39,731 nucleotides of DNA from Candidatus Omnitrophota bacterium (GTDB taxonomy: Bacteria > Omnitrophota > Gorgyraeia > Zapsychrales > Zapsychraceae). The position numbers and the translations under genes are program-made. Every line of letters begins with the position of its first letter. The first letter of the stretch is position 1. Of this stretch, positions 23,014-30,014 are shown in pieces. The notes beneath the pieces were generated by a model. It ran no database searches and was not told where the DNA came from. It saw only the letters and a program-made list of their open reading frames with translations. The stretch is taken from the NCBI GenBank assembly GCA_020429915.1, contig JAGQKV010000011.1:100804-140534 (forward strand), in the 5' to 3' direction.

Positions 23014-24300
23014 CTACTCCTCTTTCTTGCGGCGACGAGGCCGGCGGCGCGCTCTGCCTCCGGAGCCGCCGGAAGAAGAATTGCGGGAAGACGGACCGCT
23101 CACGGGGCCTTCCGAAGTGGATTTGCGGTCTCTGCTACGCCCTCCGGATCGTGAAGAATGCCCGCCGCCGAAAGCGGCCGCGGCAAACGCCGGATCTTCA
23201 GTGAGAGGCAGGGTCTTGTTGATGGTTTTTTCGATGAGGGCGATATCTTCTTTTTGGGTGGGCTTGGCCAGGGTTATCGCGTGCCCTTCCACGCCGGCCC
23301 GGCCGGTGCGGCCGATACGGTGCACGAAGTTCTCGGGTTCGTCAGGCAGGTCATAGTTGATAACCAGTTCGATACCGCTGACATCGAGCCCGCGCGCTGC
23401 GATGTCGGTCGCCACCAGGACCTTGTAACGGCCCGACTTGAAGCCTTCGATGGCGCGGTGCCGCTGCTCCATGGTCCGGTCGGAGTGAATCTCCTCCACT
23501 TTCGCGCCCATGCGTTTAATGCTTTGCGTGACGCGGCCGGCCTTCAGCTTGGTCCGCGTAAAGACCAACACACTGCGCCGGTACTTCTTGAGCAGAGAAC
23601 GCACCACGTCGTCTTTCTTGTTTTCGGCAACGATGTACAACTCGTGCGATACTTCCTCCGCCGTGGTTCCCGACGGGGCGATTTCTACGGACACCGGATC
23701 GGTCATATGCTGATTGACCAATTTCCGAATATCGGGCGGCATCGTCGCCGAAAAAAGCAATGTCTGTTTGGCATTGGTGAGGCAGCGCAGGATGCTGTTG
23801 ACCTGCGGCTCGAAGCCCATATCGAACATCCGGTCGGCTTCGTCAAGCACCAGGACCTTGATGTCACCGAGGTCCAAATTTCCCTCATAGATGTGATCGT
23901 TCATCCGTCCGGGAGTGGCAATAAGAACGCTCGGGTCCTGGTGCAAATCGATCATCTGGTCCGCCATTTTAATCCCGCCGATTAACACGGCCGCGCACAT
24001 GTTTTGCGCCTTGAGCAGGGGCCTGAGAACCGTGTCGACCTGAAAGGCCAGCTCCCGCGTGGGCACCAGAATCAGCGCGCGACCGCCGTGGGCCAGCAGG
24101 CGCTGGACCAAGGGGATCCCAAACGCGAGGGTCTTACCGGATCCGGTCTGGGCGATTCCCAGGACATCCTTTCCCTCCAGCGCTGCCGGGATGGCTTGAT
24201 GCTGGATCGGTGTCGGAGTGACCAGTTTGAGCCGGTCCAGAACCTTGACGACTTCCGGGTGAATGCCCAAGTCGTGAAATGCGGGGATTTGTTCAGTCAT
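23014..24300 (-). CDS. rhlE: DEAD-box RNA helicase, RhlE type (428 aa)
   Basis: This ATP-dependent RNA helicase remodels RNA or ribosome assembly intermediates in the cytoplasm. All motifs are present in order: the Q motif TPTPIQHQAIPA, Walker A AQTGSGKT (about 50-57), PTRELAFQ, VLDEADRMFDMGF, SATMP, the helicase C-terminal domain with VATDIAARGLD, and HRIGRTGRAG. The last 50 residues are a low-complexity Gly/Ser/Arg/Lys tail ending RARRRPRRRKKEE, typical for RNA tethering. It sits 18 bases after the FMN reductase gene and three before DUF2007. Confidence 0.94.
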   Translation of the reverse strand: MTEQIPAFHDLGIHPEVVKVLDRLKLVTPTPIQHQAIPAALEGKDVLGIAQTGSGKTLAFGIPLVQRLLAHGGRALILVPTRELAFQVDTVLRPLLKAQNMCAAVLIGGIKMADQMIDLHQDPSVLIATPGRMNDHIYEGNLDLGDIKVLVLDEADRMFDMGFEPQVNSILRCLTNAKQTLLFSATMPPDIRKLVNQHMTDPVSVEIAPSGTTAEEVSHELYIVAENKKDDVVRSLLKKYRRSVLVFTRTKLKAGRVTQSIKRMGAKVEEIHSDRTMEQRHRAIEGFKSGRYKVLVATDIAARGLDVSGIELVINYDLPDEPENFVHRIGRTGRAGVEGHAITLAKPTQKEDIALIEKTINKTLPLTEDPAFAAAAFGGGHSSRSGGRSRDRKSTSEGPVSGPSSRNSSSGGSGGRARRRPRRRKKEE

Positions 24301-24318
24301 GAAATTCCTGTCTTCCTT

Positions 24319-24900
24319 TTATAGCATGCGTTGCGTGATCCGGGTAAGCTCCTCTCCCAGGAACTCCACTGCTTGCCGCAATTTTTCATTTTTGATCTGT
24401 CCATTGTCATCGAACGCCTCGTGCGCGGCCGGAACCGCCCGCTGACCGGGCAGGACAATGACACCGATATTCTGCAAGATAGCCCGCAAGTGAACCAGAC
24501 CGCGCAGCCCGCCGAGAGCCCCGGGAGAGGCGCTCAATAGCAGGGCGAGCTTCCCCTTAAACGCGCTGAGCGGAGGTTCGTCCGCGGACTCCACCCGCGA
24601 GATCCAGTCCAACGTATTTTTCATCAGGGGGGTGACGGAACTGTTATATTCAGGAGAGGCGATCAACAGCGCGTGATGCTCACGGAACAAGACCTTAAGG
24701 GCCTTGGCCGGCTCGGGCAAACCGTGCTGCTTCTCGAAATCCTGATCGAACAACGGCAACGGATAGTCTTTGAGATCGATGACCGTAACTTCCGCGCCGG
24801 CGCGACCGGCGCTGTCCGCCGCCACCCGGACGAGTTTCTTGTTAAACGAACCTTCACGGGCACTGCCCGCAAAAGCCAAAATGCGCGGGGGTTCCACCAT
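24319..24900 (-). CDS. NAD(P)H-dependent FMN reductase/flavodoxin-like oxidoreductase (193 aa)
   Basis: The flavodoxin-like fold shows ILAFAGSAREGSFNKKLV (about 6-23, FMN phosphate loop), IASPEYNSSVTPLMKNTLDW (about 82-101, the FMN_red signature) and ASPGALGGLRGL (about 122-133). The 193-residue length is typical of YieF/ArsH-like quinone or azo reductases using FMN and NAD(P)H. The ATG at 24900 has AAGGAG nine bases upstream; longer starts lack a ribosome site. It is the first gene of the rhlE-DUF2007 operon. The substrate is unknown, with a role in quinone or redox-stress handling most likely. Confidence 0.88.
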   Translation of the reverse strand: MVEPPRILAFAGSAREGSFNKKLVRVAADSAGRAGAEVTVIDLKDYPLPLFDQDFEKQHGLPEPAKALKVLFREHHALLIASPEYNSSVTPLMKNTLDWISRVESADEPPLSAFKGKLALLLSASPGALGGLRGLVHLRAILQNIGVIVLPGQRAVPAAHEAFDDNGQIKNEKLRQAVEFLGEELTRITQRML

Positions 24901-25018
24901 CGATTTACGCTCCTTTATAACGCGTGAGGACGCCAAGCATGTATGGCATTATGACAGAGCCGCCTTAAATGTCAATTGCGGCCTTGTCCGGGAAGGCTCG
25001 TTGTTTTCGGTACGGCGT

Positions 25019-25046
25019 TTGAATTATCAGGGGAATGACCTATAAT
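25019..25046 (+). promoter_or_regulatory. Promoter of the second MscS gene, predicted leaderless
   Basis: TTGAAT (25019-25024), a 16-base spacer and a perfect TATAAT (25041-25046). The ATG at 25053 begins six bases after the -10 box, so the A of the ATG is the expected first transcribed base. Confidence 0.7.
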
Positions 25047-25052
25047 GATCCT

Positions 25053-26141
25053 ATGAATTCAGCAGAATCAATACCCCTTTCCACTCTTTGTCTGCAGTTC
25101 GCTTTACTGGCAGGCGCCGTTATGGCCGGCTGGATCGGATACCGGATTCTCTTCTCGGTCCTTGGGCAATGGCAAAAGCGCCACCCTTCCGTCCTGCTGG
25201 AATCCGTCATTACGCACCTGCGCAAACCGAGCCGTTATGCCATACCGAATCTGCTGCTGTTGATCGTGCTGGGCGCGGAGATCTTTTCAGAGGCGCCTTA
25301 CGCAGGCGCGGCCAAGGTCGCGCAAGTCATGTTTATCGTCATCCTGGCGTGGCTGCTTATCAAATGCGAGGATATCTTCGAGGACGTTATCCGCTCCACC
25401 TTTGACGTGTCCAAGGCCGATAATATCCGGGAACGCACGATCCACACCCAGATGAATTATATCCGCAAGATCATGATCCTGGTCGTGATCATCATCGCCA
25501 CCGGTCTGATCCTTATGAATTTCGAGAGCGTGCGCAGGATCGGCAGCACCCTGCTCACCTCGGCCGGTGTCGCCGGGATCATCATAGGGATGGCTGCGCA
25601 GAATACCATTAAGAATCTGCTGGCCGGACTGCAAATCGCTTTTACACAACCGATCCGCTACGACGACGTGGTGATTGTCGAGAATGAGTGGGGATGGATC
25701 GAGGAGATTACGCTGACCTACGTGGTGGTCCGTATATGGGATTTGCGCCGGTTGGTCCTGCCGCTGCACTATTTCATCGAGCAGCCCTTCCAGAACTGGA
25801 CCAAGACCAGCGCCGACATCCTGGGGACCGTCTATCTTCACACCGACTACACCCTGCCCGTGGAGGAAATCCGCCAGGAGCTGAAACGCTTTGTTCAGGA
25901 CCGCGAGGAGTGGGATCAAAAGGTCGTCGGCCTGCAGGTGACCAACGCGACCGACAAGGGGATGGAAATCCGGGCCCTGGTGAGCGCCCGCAATTCGGGT
26001 CAGGCGTGGAACCTGCGCTGCGCGGTGCGCGAACACCTGATTACTTTTATCCAGAAAAACTACCCGCAGTGCCTGATCAAGGTCCGCATCGAAAACTCTC
26101 CCGTGCAACCCGTGCAGGTGGATCCGGCAACAGGATCCTAG
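25053..26141 (+). CDS. MscS-family mechanosensitive ion channel (362 aa)
   Basis: About four to five membrane helices occupy residues 12-165. The pore helix is STLLTSAGVAGIIIGMAAQNTIKNLLAGLQIAFTQPIRYDDVVIV (about 165-210), with the Gly/Ala packing and the Gln-Asn bend of MscS, followed by the beta domain (WGWIEEITLTYVVVRIWDLRRLVLPLHYF) and a C-terminal alpha/beta domain. It opens under membrane tension to release solutes. The start at 25053 is preferred over an in-frame ATG at 25035, because the latter lies upstream of the -10 box and would not be in the mRNA. It differs from the YbdG-type channel at 12429-13670. Confidence 0.9.
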   Translation: MNSAESIPLSTLCLQFALLAGAVMAGWIGYRILFSVLGQWQKRHPSVLLESVITHLRKPSRYAIPNLLLLIVLGAEIFSEAPYAGAAKVAQVMFIVILAWLLIKCEDIFEDVIRSTFDVSKADNIRERTIHTQMNYIRKIMILVVIIIATGLILMNFESVRRIGSTLLTSAGVAGIIIGMAAQNTIKNLLAGLQIAFTQPIRYDDVVIVENEWGWIEEITLTYVVVRIWDLRRLVLPLHYFIEQPFQNWTKTSADILGTVYLHTDYTLPVEEIRQELKRFVQDREEWDQKVVGLQVTNATDKGMEIRALVSARNSGQAWNLRCAVREHLITFIQKNYPQCLIKVRIENSPVQPVQVDPATGS

Positions 26142-26152
26142 CGTTCCCTGCA

Positions 26153-26320
26153 TGAAACTCTCGCAGACGGACCCCGCAAAGCAGCGCGAACACTTCCAAC
26201 GCCATCAGCTGCTGGATATACGAAAGCCCCTTACTATACCGATTGGGTCGTCCGCCCCGGATGCCGGCACTATCGCCTGCGTCAGGGGCGACTGATCGGC
26301 GGCTACCTGATGACCTGAAG
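26153..26320 (+). pseudogene. Possible remnant of a small gene, frame-broken
   Basis: A frame opens with MKLSQTDPAKQREHFQRHQ and continues to a stop at 26293-26295. Protein-like sequence resumes in another frame as APYYTDWVVRPGCRHYRLRQ and ends in a stop after GGYLMT near 26320. A single frameshift near 26220-26230 would join them. The second piece looks like real coding sequence, but there is no start signal and I do not recognise a family. It could be a decayed gene or chance. Confidence 0.2.
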
Positions 26321-26351
26321 GTTACCGGTCAGATGTTCGACGGAGGATAGC

Positions 26352-27101
26352 CTACGACTGATGGGCAAACTGGGCGTTGTCTCTCTCCACCGCCTTGGCG
26401 TCGTTTCGCAGGTTCACCACAAATTCGTCGGCAAACTTGTCGGTGGTGATATCTTCCCTTCCCTCGGCGAATCCCTGATAAACACGCACGGCGACATTAC
26501 GCGGGGACTCTTTTTCCATATCAACCCCGTCGGCCATATCCGTATCGATCGGTCCCGGATAGATTCCAAAGACGGTGATCCCCCGACTGTGCAGTTCGGC
26601 GCGCAATCCCTGGGTCAGTGAATGCGCCGCCGCCTTGGAGGCCGAGTATGTGGCGGCCATCGGAAAGGTACTCAACCCGCCCACCGAGATGACATTGGCA
26701 ACGGCCGCTTGCGGTTTGCCGCTCAGCACGGGAAAAAACGCCCGGGCCAGGTGCAGCGGCCCGAAATAATTGACTTCCAGTTCCCGACGGGCCGCTTCCT
26801 CGCTGAATTGAAAAATAATCCCGGAATAACCGGCCACGCCTGCGTTGTTGATGAGAATCTGCGTGTCGGCCGCCTGCTTGACGGCACGCCGGATCTGCTC
26901 CCCGTCGGTCACATCCAATTCGACCGGGATGATACGCGCGGGGTCCCGACTGACCAATCCGGTGAGCTTGCTGGTGTCGCGAGCCGCCGCGTAGACCTTG
27001 GCGGCGCCTCCTTCGACCGCAACCTCGACCAATGCCCGGCCGATCCCGCGGTTGGCTCCGGTAATAAAAATGACACTGTCTTTGATGTTCACTTGGCTCA
27101 T
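26352..27101 (-). CDS. Short-chain dehydrogenase/reductase (249 aa)
   Basis: This classical SDR has the NAD(P)-binding motif TGANRGIG (14-21), NNAGVAG (85-91), the catalytic Ser139 in NVISVGG, and YSASK (152-156). The Arg in AARD after strand 2 suggests NADPH. Its closest-looking relatives are SDRs that keep an NHAG/NNAG motif and end around 240 residues; substrate unknown. The ATG at 27101 has AAGGAG upstream. A 16-base operator (27153-27168) nearly identical to that of the neighbouring tetR lies upstream, so this gene is probably the target of that repressor and induced by a reactive aldehyde, quinone or similar compound. Confidence 0.9.
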   Translation of the reverse strand: MSQVNIKDSVIFITGANRGIGRALVEVAVEGGAAKVYAAARDTSKLTGLVSRDPARIIPVELDVTDGEQIRRAVKQAADTQILINNAGVAGYSGIIFQFSEEAARRELEVNYFGPLHLARAFFPVLSGKPQAAVANVISVGGLSTFPMAATYSASKAAAHSLTQGLRAELHSRGITVFGIYPGPIDTDMADGVDMEKESPRNVAVRVYQGFAEGREDITTDKFADEFVVNLRNDAKAVERDNAQFAHQS

Positions 27102-27152
27102 GACTGCTCCTTTTTACGTTAAGGCACCGCATAGTACGGACGCCTTTATTAT

Positions 27153-27168
27153 TTGACTCATCGGTCAA
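27153..27168 (-). promoter_or_regulatory. TetR operator upstream of the SDR gene
   Basis: TTGACTCATCGGTCAA is an imperfect palindrome that matches the operator at the tetR promoter at 13 of 16 positions. It lies between the tetR stop and the SDR start. I could not define matching -35/-10 boxes around it. Confidence 0.65.
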
Positions 27169-27186
27169 CTTTAATGTCAAAAAAAA

Positions 27187-27798
27187 TTACCGGCGGACCG
27201 TTTCGCCGCTCAATCCCAGCAATTGGCGAAAGTCCTGCTTGAGCTGTTTGATACAGGTCAGGTCATTATAAATGCGCGCCCGTGTCAATGTCCCCAGGTA
27301 AAAGGTAAACAACTCGCGCGCTTTTGCCTCTGCCGAGCCGGCGCTCACAGCCCCGGCATTTTGCGCATCGCGGACCGCGCTGGCGAAATAGGTCCGGACC
27401 TTGTCCAGCAACTGCTGCGCCGTCTCCCGGATTTTATCGCTTTGGCCGCACTGTTCCGCTCCCACCGATGTGTACGGACAACCGCAGACGAAACCCATCT
27501 TAGCGGCCTTTTCCGCCTGCATTTGATAGCTGTGATCGCAATAGTCCATCAGCCGCTGAACGGGTTCTTTTTGGGGGGAAAATATCTGATCGAGAACGGG
27601 CTGGATGTGGCGCCAGTTTTCCTGCAGGGCCGCGACCGCGAGGTCTTCTTTGGAGGGAAAAAAGTGGTAGAAGCTGCCTTTGTTGACCTTGGCCTGCCTG
27701 CAAATTTCACCGACCCCTACCGCATCGTAGCTGCTGCGCCAAATCAACTCGAGGGCCGTGTTCATGATCCGGTATTTTGTCTCGCAGTCCTTCATCAT
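27187..27798 (-). CDS. TetR-family repressor, likely NemR/AcuR-like (203 aa)
   Basis: The N-terminal helix-turn-helix domain is clear: ALELIWRSSYDAVGVGEICRQAKVNKGSFYHFFPSKEDLAVAAL (about 13-56). The ligand domain contains several cysteines (MGFVCGCPYTSVGAEQCGQSD near 95-115), reminiscent of TetR proteins that sense electrophiles through cysteine. The start is one of two adjacent ATG codons at 27798 and 27795; GTG 27825 lies before the transcription start. Its operator overlaps the -35 box of its own promoter, so it should be autorepressed. The adjacent SDR gene has the same operator. Confidence 0.88.
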   Translation of the reverse strand: MMKDCETKYRIMNTALELIWRSSYDAVGVGEICRQAKVNKGSFYHFFPSKEDLAVAALQENWRHIQPVLDQIFSPQKEPVQRLMDYCDHSYQMQAEKAAKMGFVCGCPYTSVGAEQCGQSDKIRETAQQLLDKVRTYFASAVRDAQNAGAVSAGSAEAKARELFTFYLGTLTRARIYNDLTCIKQLKQDFRQLLGLSGETVRR

Positions 27799-27804
27799 GC
27801 TGCC

Positions 27805-27833
27805 AATGTAACATAATTTGACCACTCGGTCAA
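27805..27833 (-). promoter_or_regulatory. tetR promoter and operator, predicted leaderless
   Basis: TTGACC (27833-27828), a 17-base spacer and TACATT (27810-27805), then six bases to the ATG. The palindrome TTGACC-ACTC-GGTCAA (27818-27833) includes the -35 box. Confidence 0.7.
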
Positions 27834-27887
27834 GTTACATTCTGACAATCCTCCGGCAGGCCACCGCCCCGGGACACCGGACAGTGT

Positions 27888-28385
27888 CTACTTTTTGAAA
27901 AACGGCTCGGGGACATAGGTATTCTGCATCCCCGGGACCTCAACGACACCGTCATCCTCAACCGGGGACACTCCGCTGTCGGTTTTGCATTTTTCCTGAA
28001 TGACCAGCACCCCGCTTTCGGTGCTGTAACGGAAGGAGACGGCGCAGCCGTCCATGGTTCTGAAATCGGTGACCTGCAAGACGCCCAATCCATCGGCTTC
28101 AAGCAAACGTTTGTAGTTGTTAAAAGAAGGTTCGCCGGTTTCTTCGAATCCGGCCGCCTTTTCGAATTCCTGAATGGCCTTGCGGAATTCTTCATTGTCT
28201 TCCCCGTTAATCGCGCCCGGCTCGAACCCGCGGCCCTTCAGCAAAATCTTGATGTCCCGAATCAAAGGATTGCGGTACTCGAGATTGACCTCTTTCAAGT
28301 CTTCGTCAATCCACATTTCGTCCTCGGCGGCTGACGGGACAGCCAAGATGATCAGCAACATTATCATGACAAGAAGCGTCCGCAT
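27888..28385 (-). CDS. Secreted protein with a peptidoglycan-binding-like domain (165 aa)
   Basis: The signal peptide is MRTLLVMIMLLIILAVPSAAE, cleaved near residue 20. Residues about 35-95 resemble the PG_binding_1 fold: NPLIRDIKILLKGRGFEPG, then INGEDNEEFRKAIQEFEKAAGFEETGE, with the Gly-Phe turn and the second helix of that domain. The remaining 70 residues form a beta-rich tail with two cysteines (DGCAVSF, EKCKTD) that could bond. It would sit in the periplasm, possibly on the cell wall. The start has AAGGGA seven bases upstream. It has its own promoter and no operon partners. Confidence 0.68.
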   Translation of the reverse strand: MRTLLVMIMLLIILAVPSAAEDEMWIDEDLKEVNLEYRNPLIRDIKILLKGRGFEPGAINGEDNEEFRKAIQEFEKAAGFEETGEPSFNNYKRLLEADGLGVLQVTDFRTMDGCAVSFRYSTESGVLVIQEKCKTDSGVSPVEDDGVVEVPGMQNTYVPEPFFKK

Positions 28386-28444
28386 GGGTGCATCCCTTCC
28401 CACCGGTTTACAAACTGAAACGACCTTATTATGTGATCGATTGG

Positions 28445-28474
28445 ATTATAGCACGCGTCCCGCCTGGAAACCAA
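28445..28474 (-). promoter_or_regulatory. Promoter of the secreted PG-binding-like gene
   Basis: TTGGTT (28474-28469), an 18-base spacer and a perfect TATAAT (28450-28445), leaving a leader of about 55 bases. Confidence 0.6.
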
Positions 28475-28557
28475 GCCCCGCCTAAAATAGACCGAAACGG
28501 TCGCCGGCAAGGAAGGCGCGCCAGTCCCGCGGCCAAAGGCCCGGAACCCAAGAAAAA

Positions 28558-29532
28558 TCAAAAACTTAAAAAGAAATCTGCAATCGCCTGGGTGGCATTG
28601 AGATCCTTGGATACCCGTCCGATGCGTTTTACCGGCAAGTACTGCATTCCACCCGGCCAAGTGTGCCCGCCGCCGATCACCTTCAGCAGGATCACCGCGT
28701 TGCCGTTCCGGCAACCCGTGTAGGAAATGCGCTCGATCCGCGTCCCGTCATTCGGGCTCAGGTCCAGGAGTTCTTTGCGGTTGACACTGCCGCGGCAACC
28801 ATTCCAACGGGCAAAGCGGCCCATCGTCTCCTCGGTAGAGAGGATCTCTCCGCGGCTGCGGCCCTGCGGCGCGATGCGGACATGGCCGCCGTCGTAGGGA
28901 ACCAACGGATCCTCCGTCCCGTTGATCAACATCAATGAAACAGGCCGCTGCGGCTCATGATCCTCAAGCGCTCGGCTGATCTGCGCCGTAACAGGAGCGA
29001 TCGCCCGGATACGGTCCGACAAATCCAACGCCAAGCGAAACGACATAAATCCTCCGTTGGAGATACCTGTCGCAAAGATCCGGTCCCGGTCCACCGGATA
29101 CTCCTCGATCAACACATCGATCATCCGGTTGATAAACCCTACATCGTCCGCCCGGTATTTCGGTTTTCCGAAGGCCGTGCGGTGAATCTCGTCGCGTCCG
29201 TCGTTCCACCGGCGTTCGTATCCCTCGGGAAACACCACGATAAATCCGTCTTTGCGGGCCTGTTCGATCCAGTTATCCCCGCCGCGGGAGCGCGCCCAAC
29301 CGCGCCCGGAGCCTCCGCCGCCGTGCAAAACGATGATCAAGGGGACCTGTTTGAAACGCGATATCCGCTCCGGAACAAAAAGTTGATACTCCCGCGTAAT
29401 CCCGTCATGCACCAAAGTATGCGTGGAAAACACCGGCCGCCCCTGCGCGCGGACGCCGGCCGGCACCATGACAGCCAGTGTTACCAGAATGCCCGTCAAT
29501 ATATTTCCGATTCGCCGGCTTCTTTGCGCCAC
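28558..29532 (-). CDS. Secreted LpqC/PHB-depolymerase-like esterase (324 aa)
   Basis: The signal peptide spans residues 1-30 (ILTGILVTLAVMVPAGVRAQ). The alpha/beta-hydrolase core has the oxyanion motif LIIVLHGGGGSGRGW (65-79), the nucleophile elbow ATGISNGGF with S158, an acid in NGTEDPLVPYDGG near 210, and the catalytic His in GGGHTWPGG near 295. The family (COG3509, LpqC; feruloyl esterase/PHB depolymerase) cleaves ester bonds in polyhydroxyalkanoates or plant phenolic esters. The GTG start has GGGAGG seven bases upstream, inside the LOV gene, which it overlaps by 37 bases. Its position at the end of a sensory operon suggests its expression is tied to that system. Confidence 0.87.
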   Translation of the reverse strand: MAQRSRRIGNILTGILVTLAVMVPAGVRAQGRPVFSTHTLVHDGITREYQLFVPERISRFKQVPLIIVLHGGGGSGRGWARSRGGDNWIEQARKDGFIVVFPEGYERRWNDGRDEIHRTAFGKPKYRADDVGFINRMIDVLIEEYPVDRDRIFATGISNGGFMSFRLALDLSDRIRAIAPVTAQISRALEDHEPQRPVSLMLINGTEDPLVPYDGGHVRIAPQGRSRGEILSTEETMGRFARWNGCRGSVNRKELLDLSPNDGTRIERISYTGCRNGNAVILLKVIGGGHTWPGGMQYLPVKRIGRVSKDLNATQAIADFFLSF

Positions 29533-30008
29533 TTATTAACCTCCCTTTCGAGATTATGTATCGTCTTTTGATTCTCCAGCAGAATTTTATTCGCGTAAAC
29601 CAGGATTTGTTGTTCCTTGCGTAGCGACTCCTCGGCTACGCGGCTGTCCGTCACGTTAAACTGGATGCCGACAAAATGCGTGATTTTTCCCTCAGCGTTT
29701 CTGATCGGCGAGACGTTCAGTTCGTTCCAGAACATGCTGCCGTCTTTCCGATAATTGCGAATGGTGACGTGGCAATGCTGCCCGTGTTTAATGGCATTGC
29801 GGATCCGTGCCAAGGCCGGTTGTTGACGGTCATCACGCTGCATCATGCGGCAATTATTCCCGATAGCATCCTCGGCCGCGTATCCCGTCAAGCGGATAAA
29901 CCCCTCGTTGACATAAATGATCGGATTATCCCGCTGCTTCGGATCGGTGATAATGATCCCGGCGGCGGCGGCCTCGACGACTTGTCTGAATATGCCCGGA
30001 TCCAACAT
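29496..30008 (-). CDS. LOV-type PAS domain protein with coiled-coil tail (170 aa)
   Basis: A single PAS domain (about 5-120) carries the flavin-binding LOV signature. The photoactive cysteine is in GNNCRMMQ (50-57, C53; canonical GxNCRFLQ), and the flavin-contacting residues of the later strands are kept: NYRKDGSMFWNEL (85-97, N95) and FVGIQFNVTD with Q116. It would bind FMN and form a cysteinyl adduct under blue light, or act as a flavin redox sensor. Residues about 125-165 form a helical dimerisation tail. It has no output domain of its own. It follows the histidine kinase gene by six bases and overlaps the esterase gene, so it probably feeds into the kinase. Confidence 0.85.
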   Translation of the reverse strand: MLDPGIFRQVVEAAAAGIIITDPKQRDNPIIYVNEGFIRLTGYAAEDAIGNNCRMMQRDDRQQPALARIRNAIKHGQHCHVTIRNYRKDGSMFWNELNVSPIRNAEGKITHFVGIQFNVTDSRVAEESLRKEQQILVYANKILLENQKTIHNLEREVNKWRKEAGESEIY

Positions 30009-30014
30009 CTACGG

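Noticed and set aside
25287-26153. A 288-codon minus-strand frame opposite the second mscS gene
   Set aside because: Asp/His/Gln-rich translation typical of an antisense shadow; the plus strand encodes a clear MscS pore.
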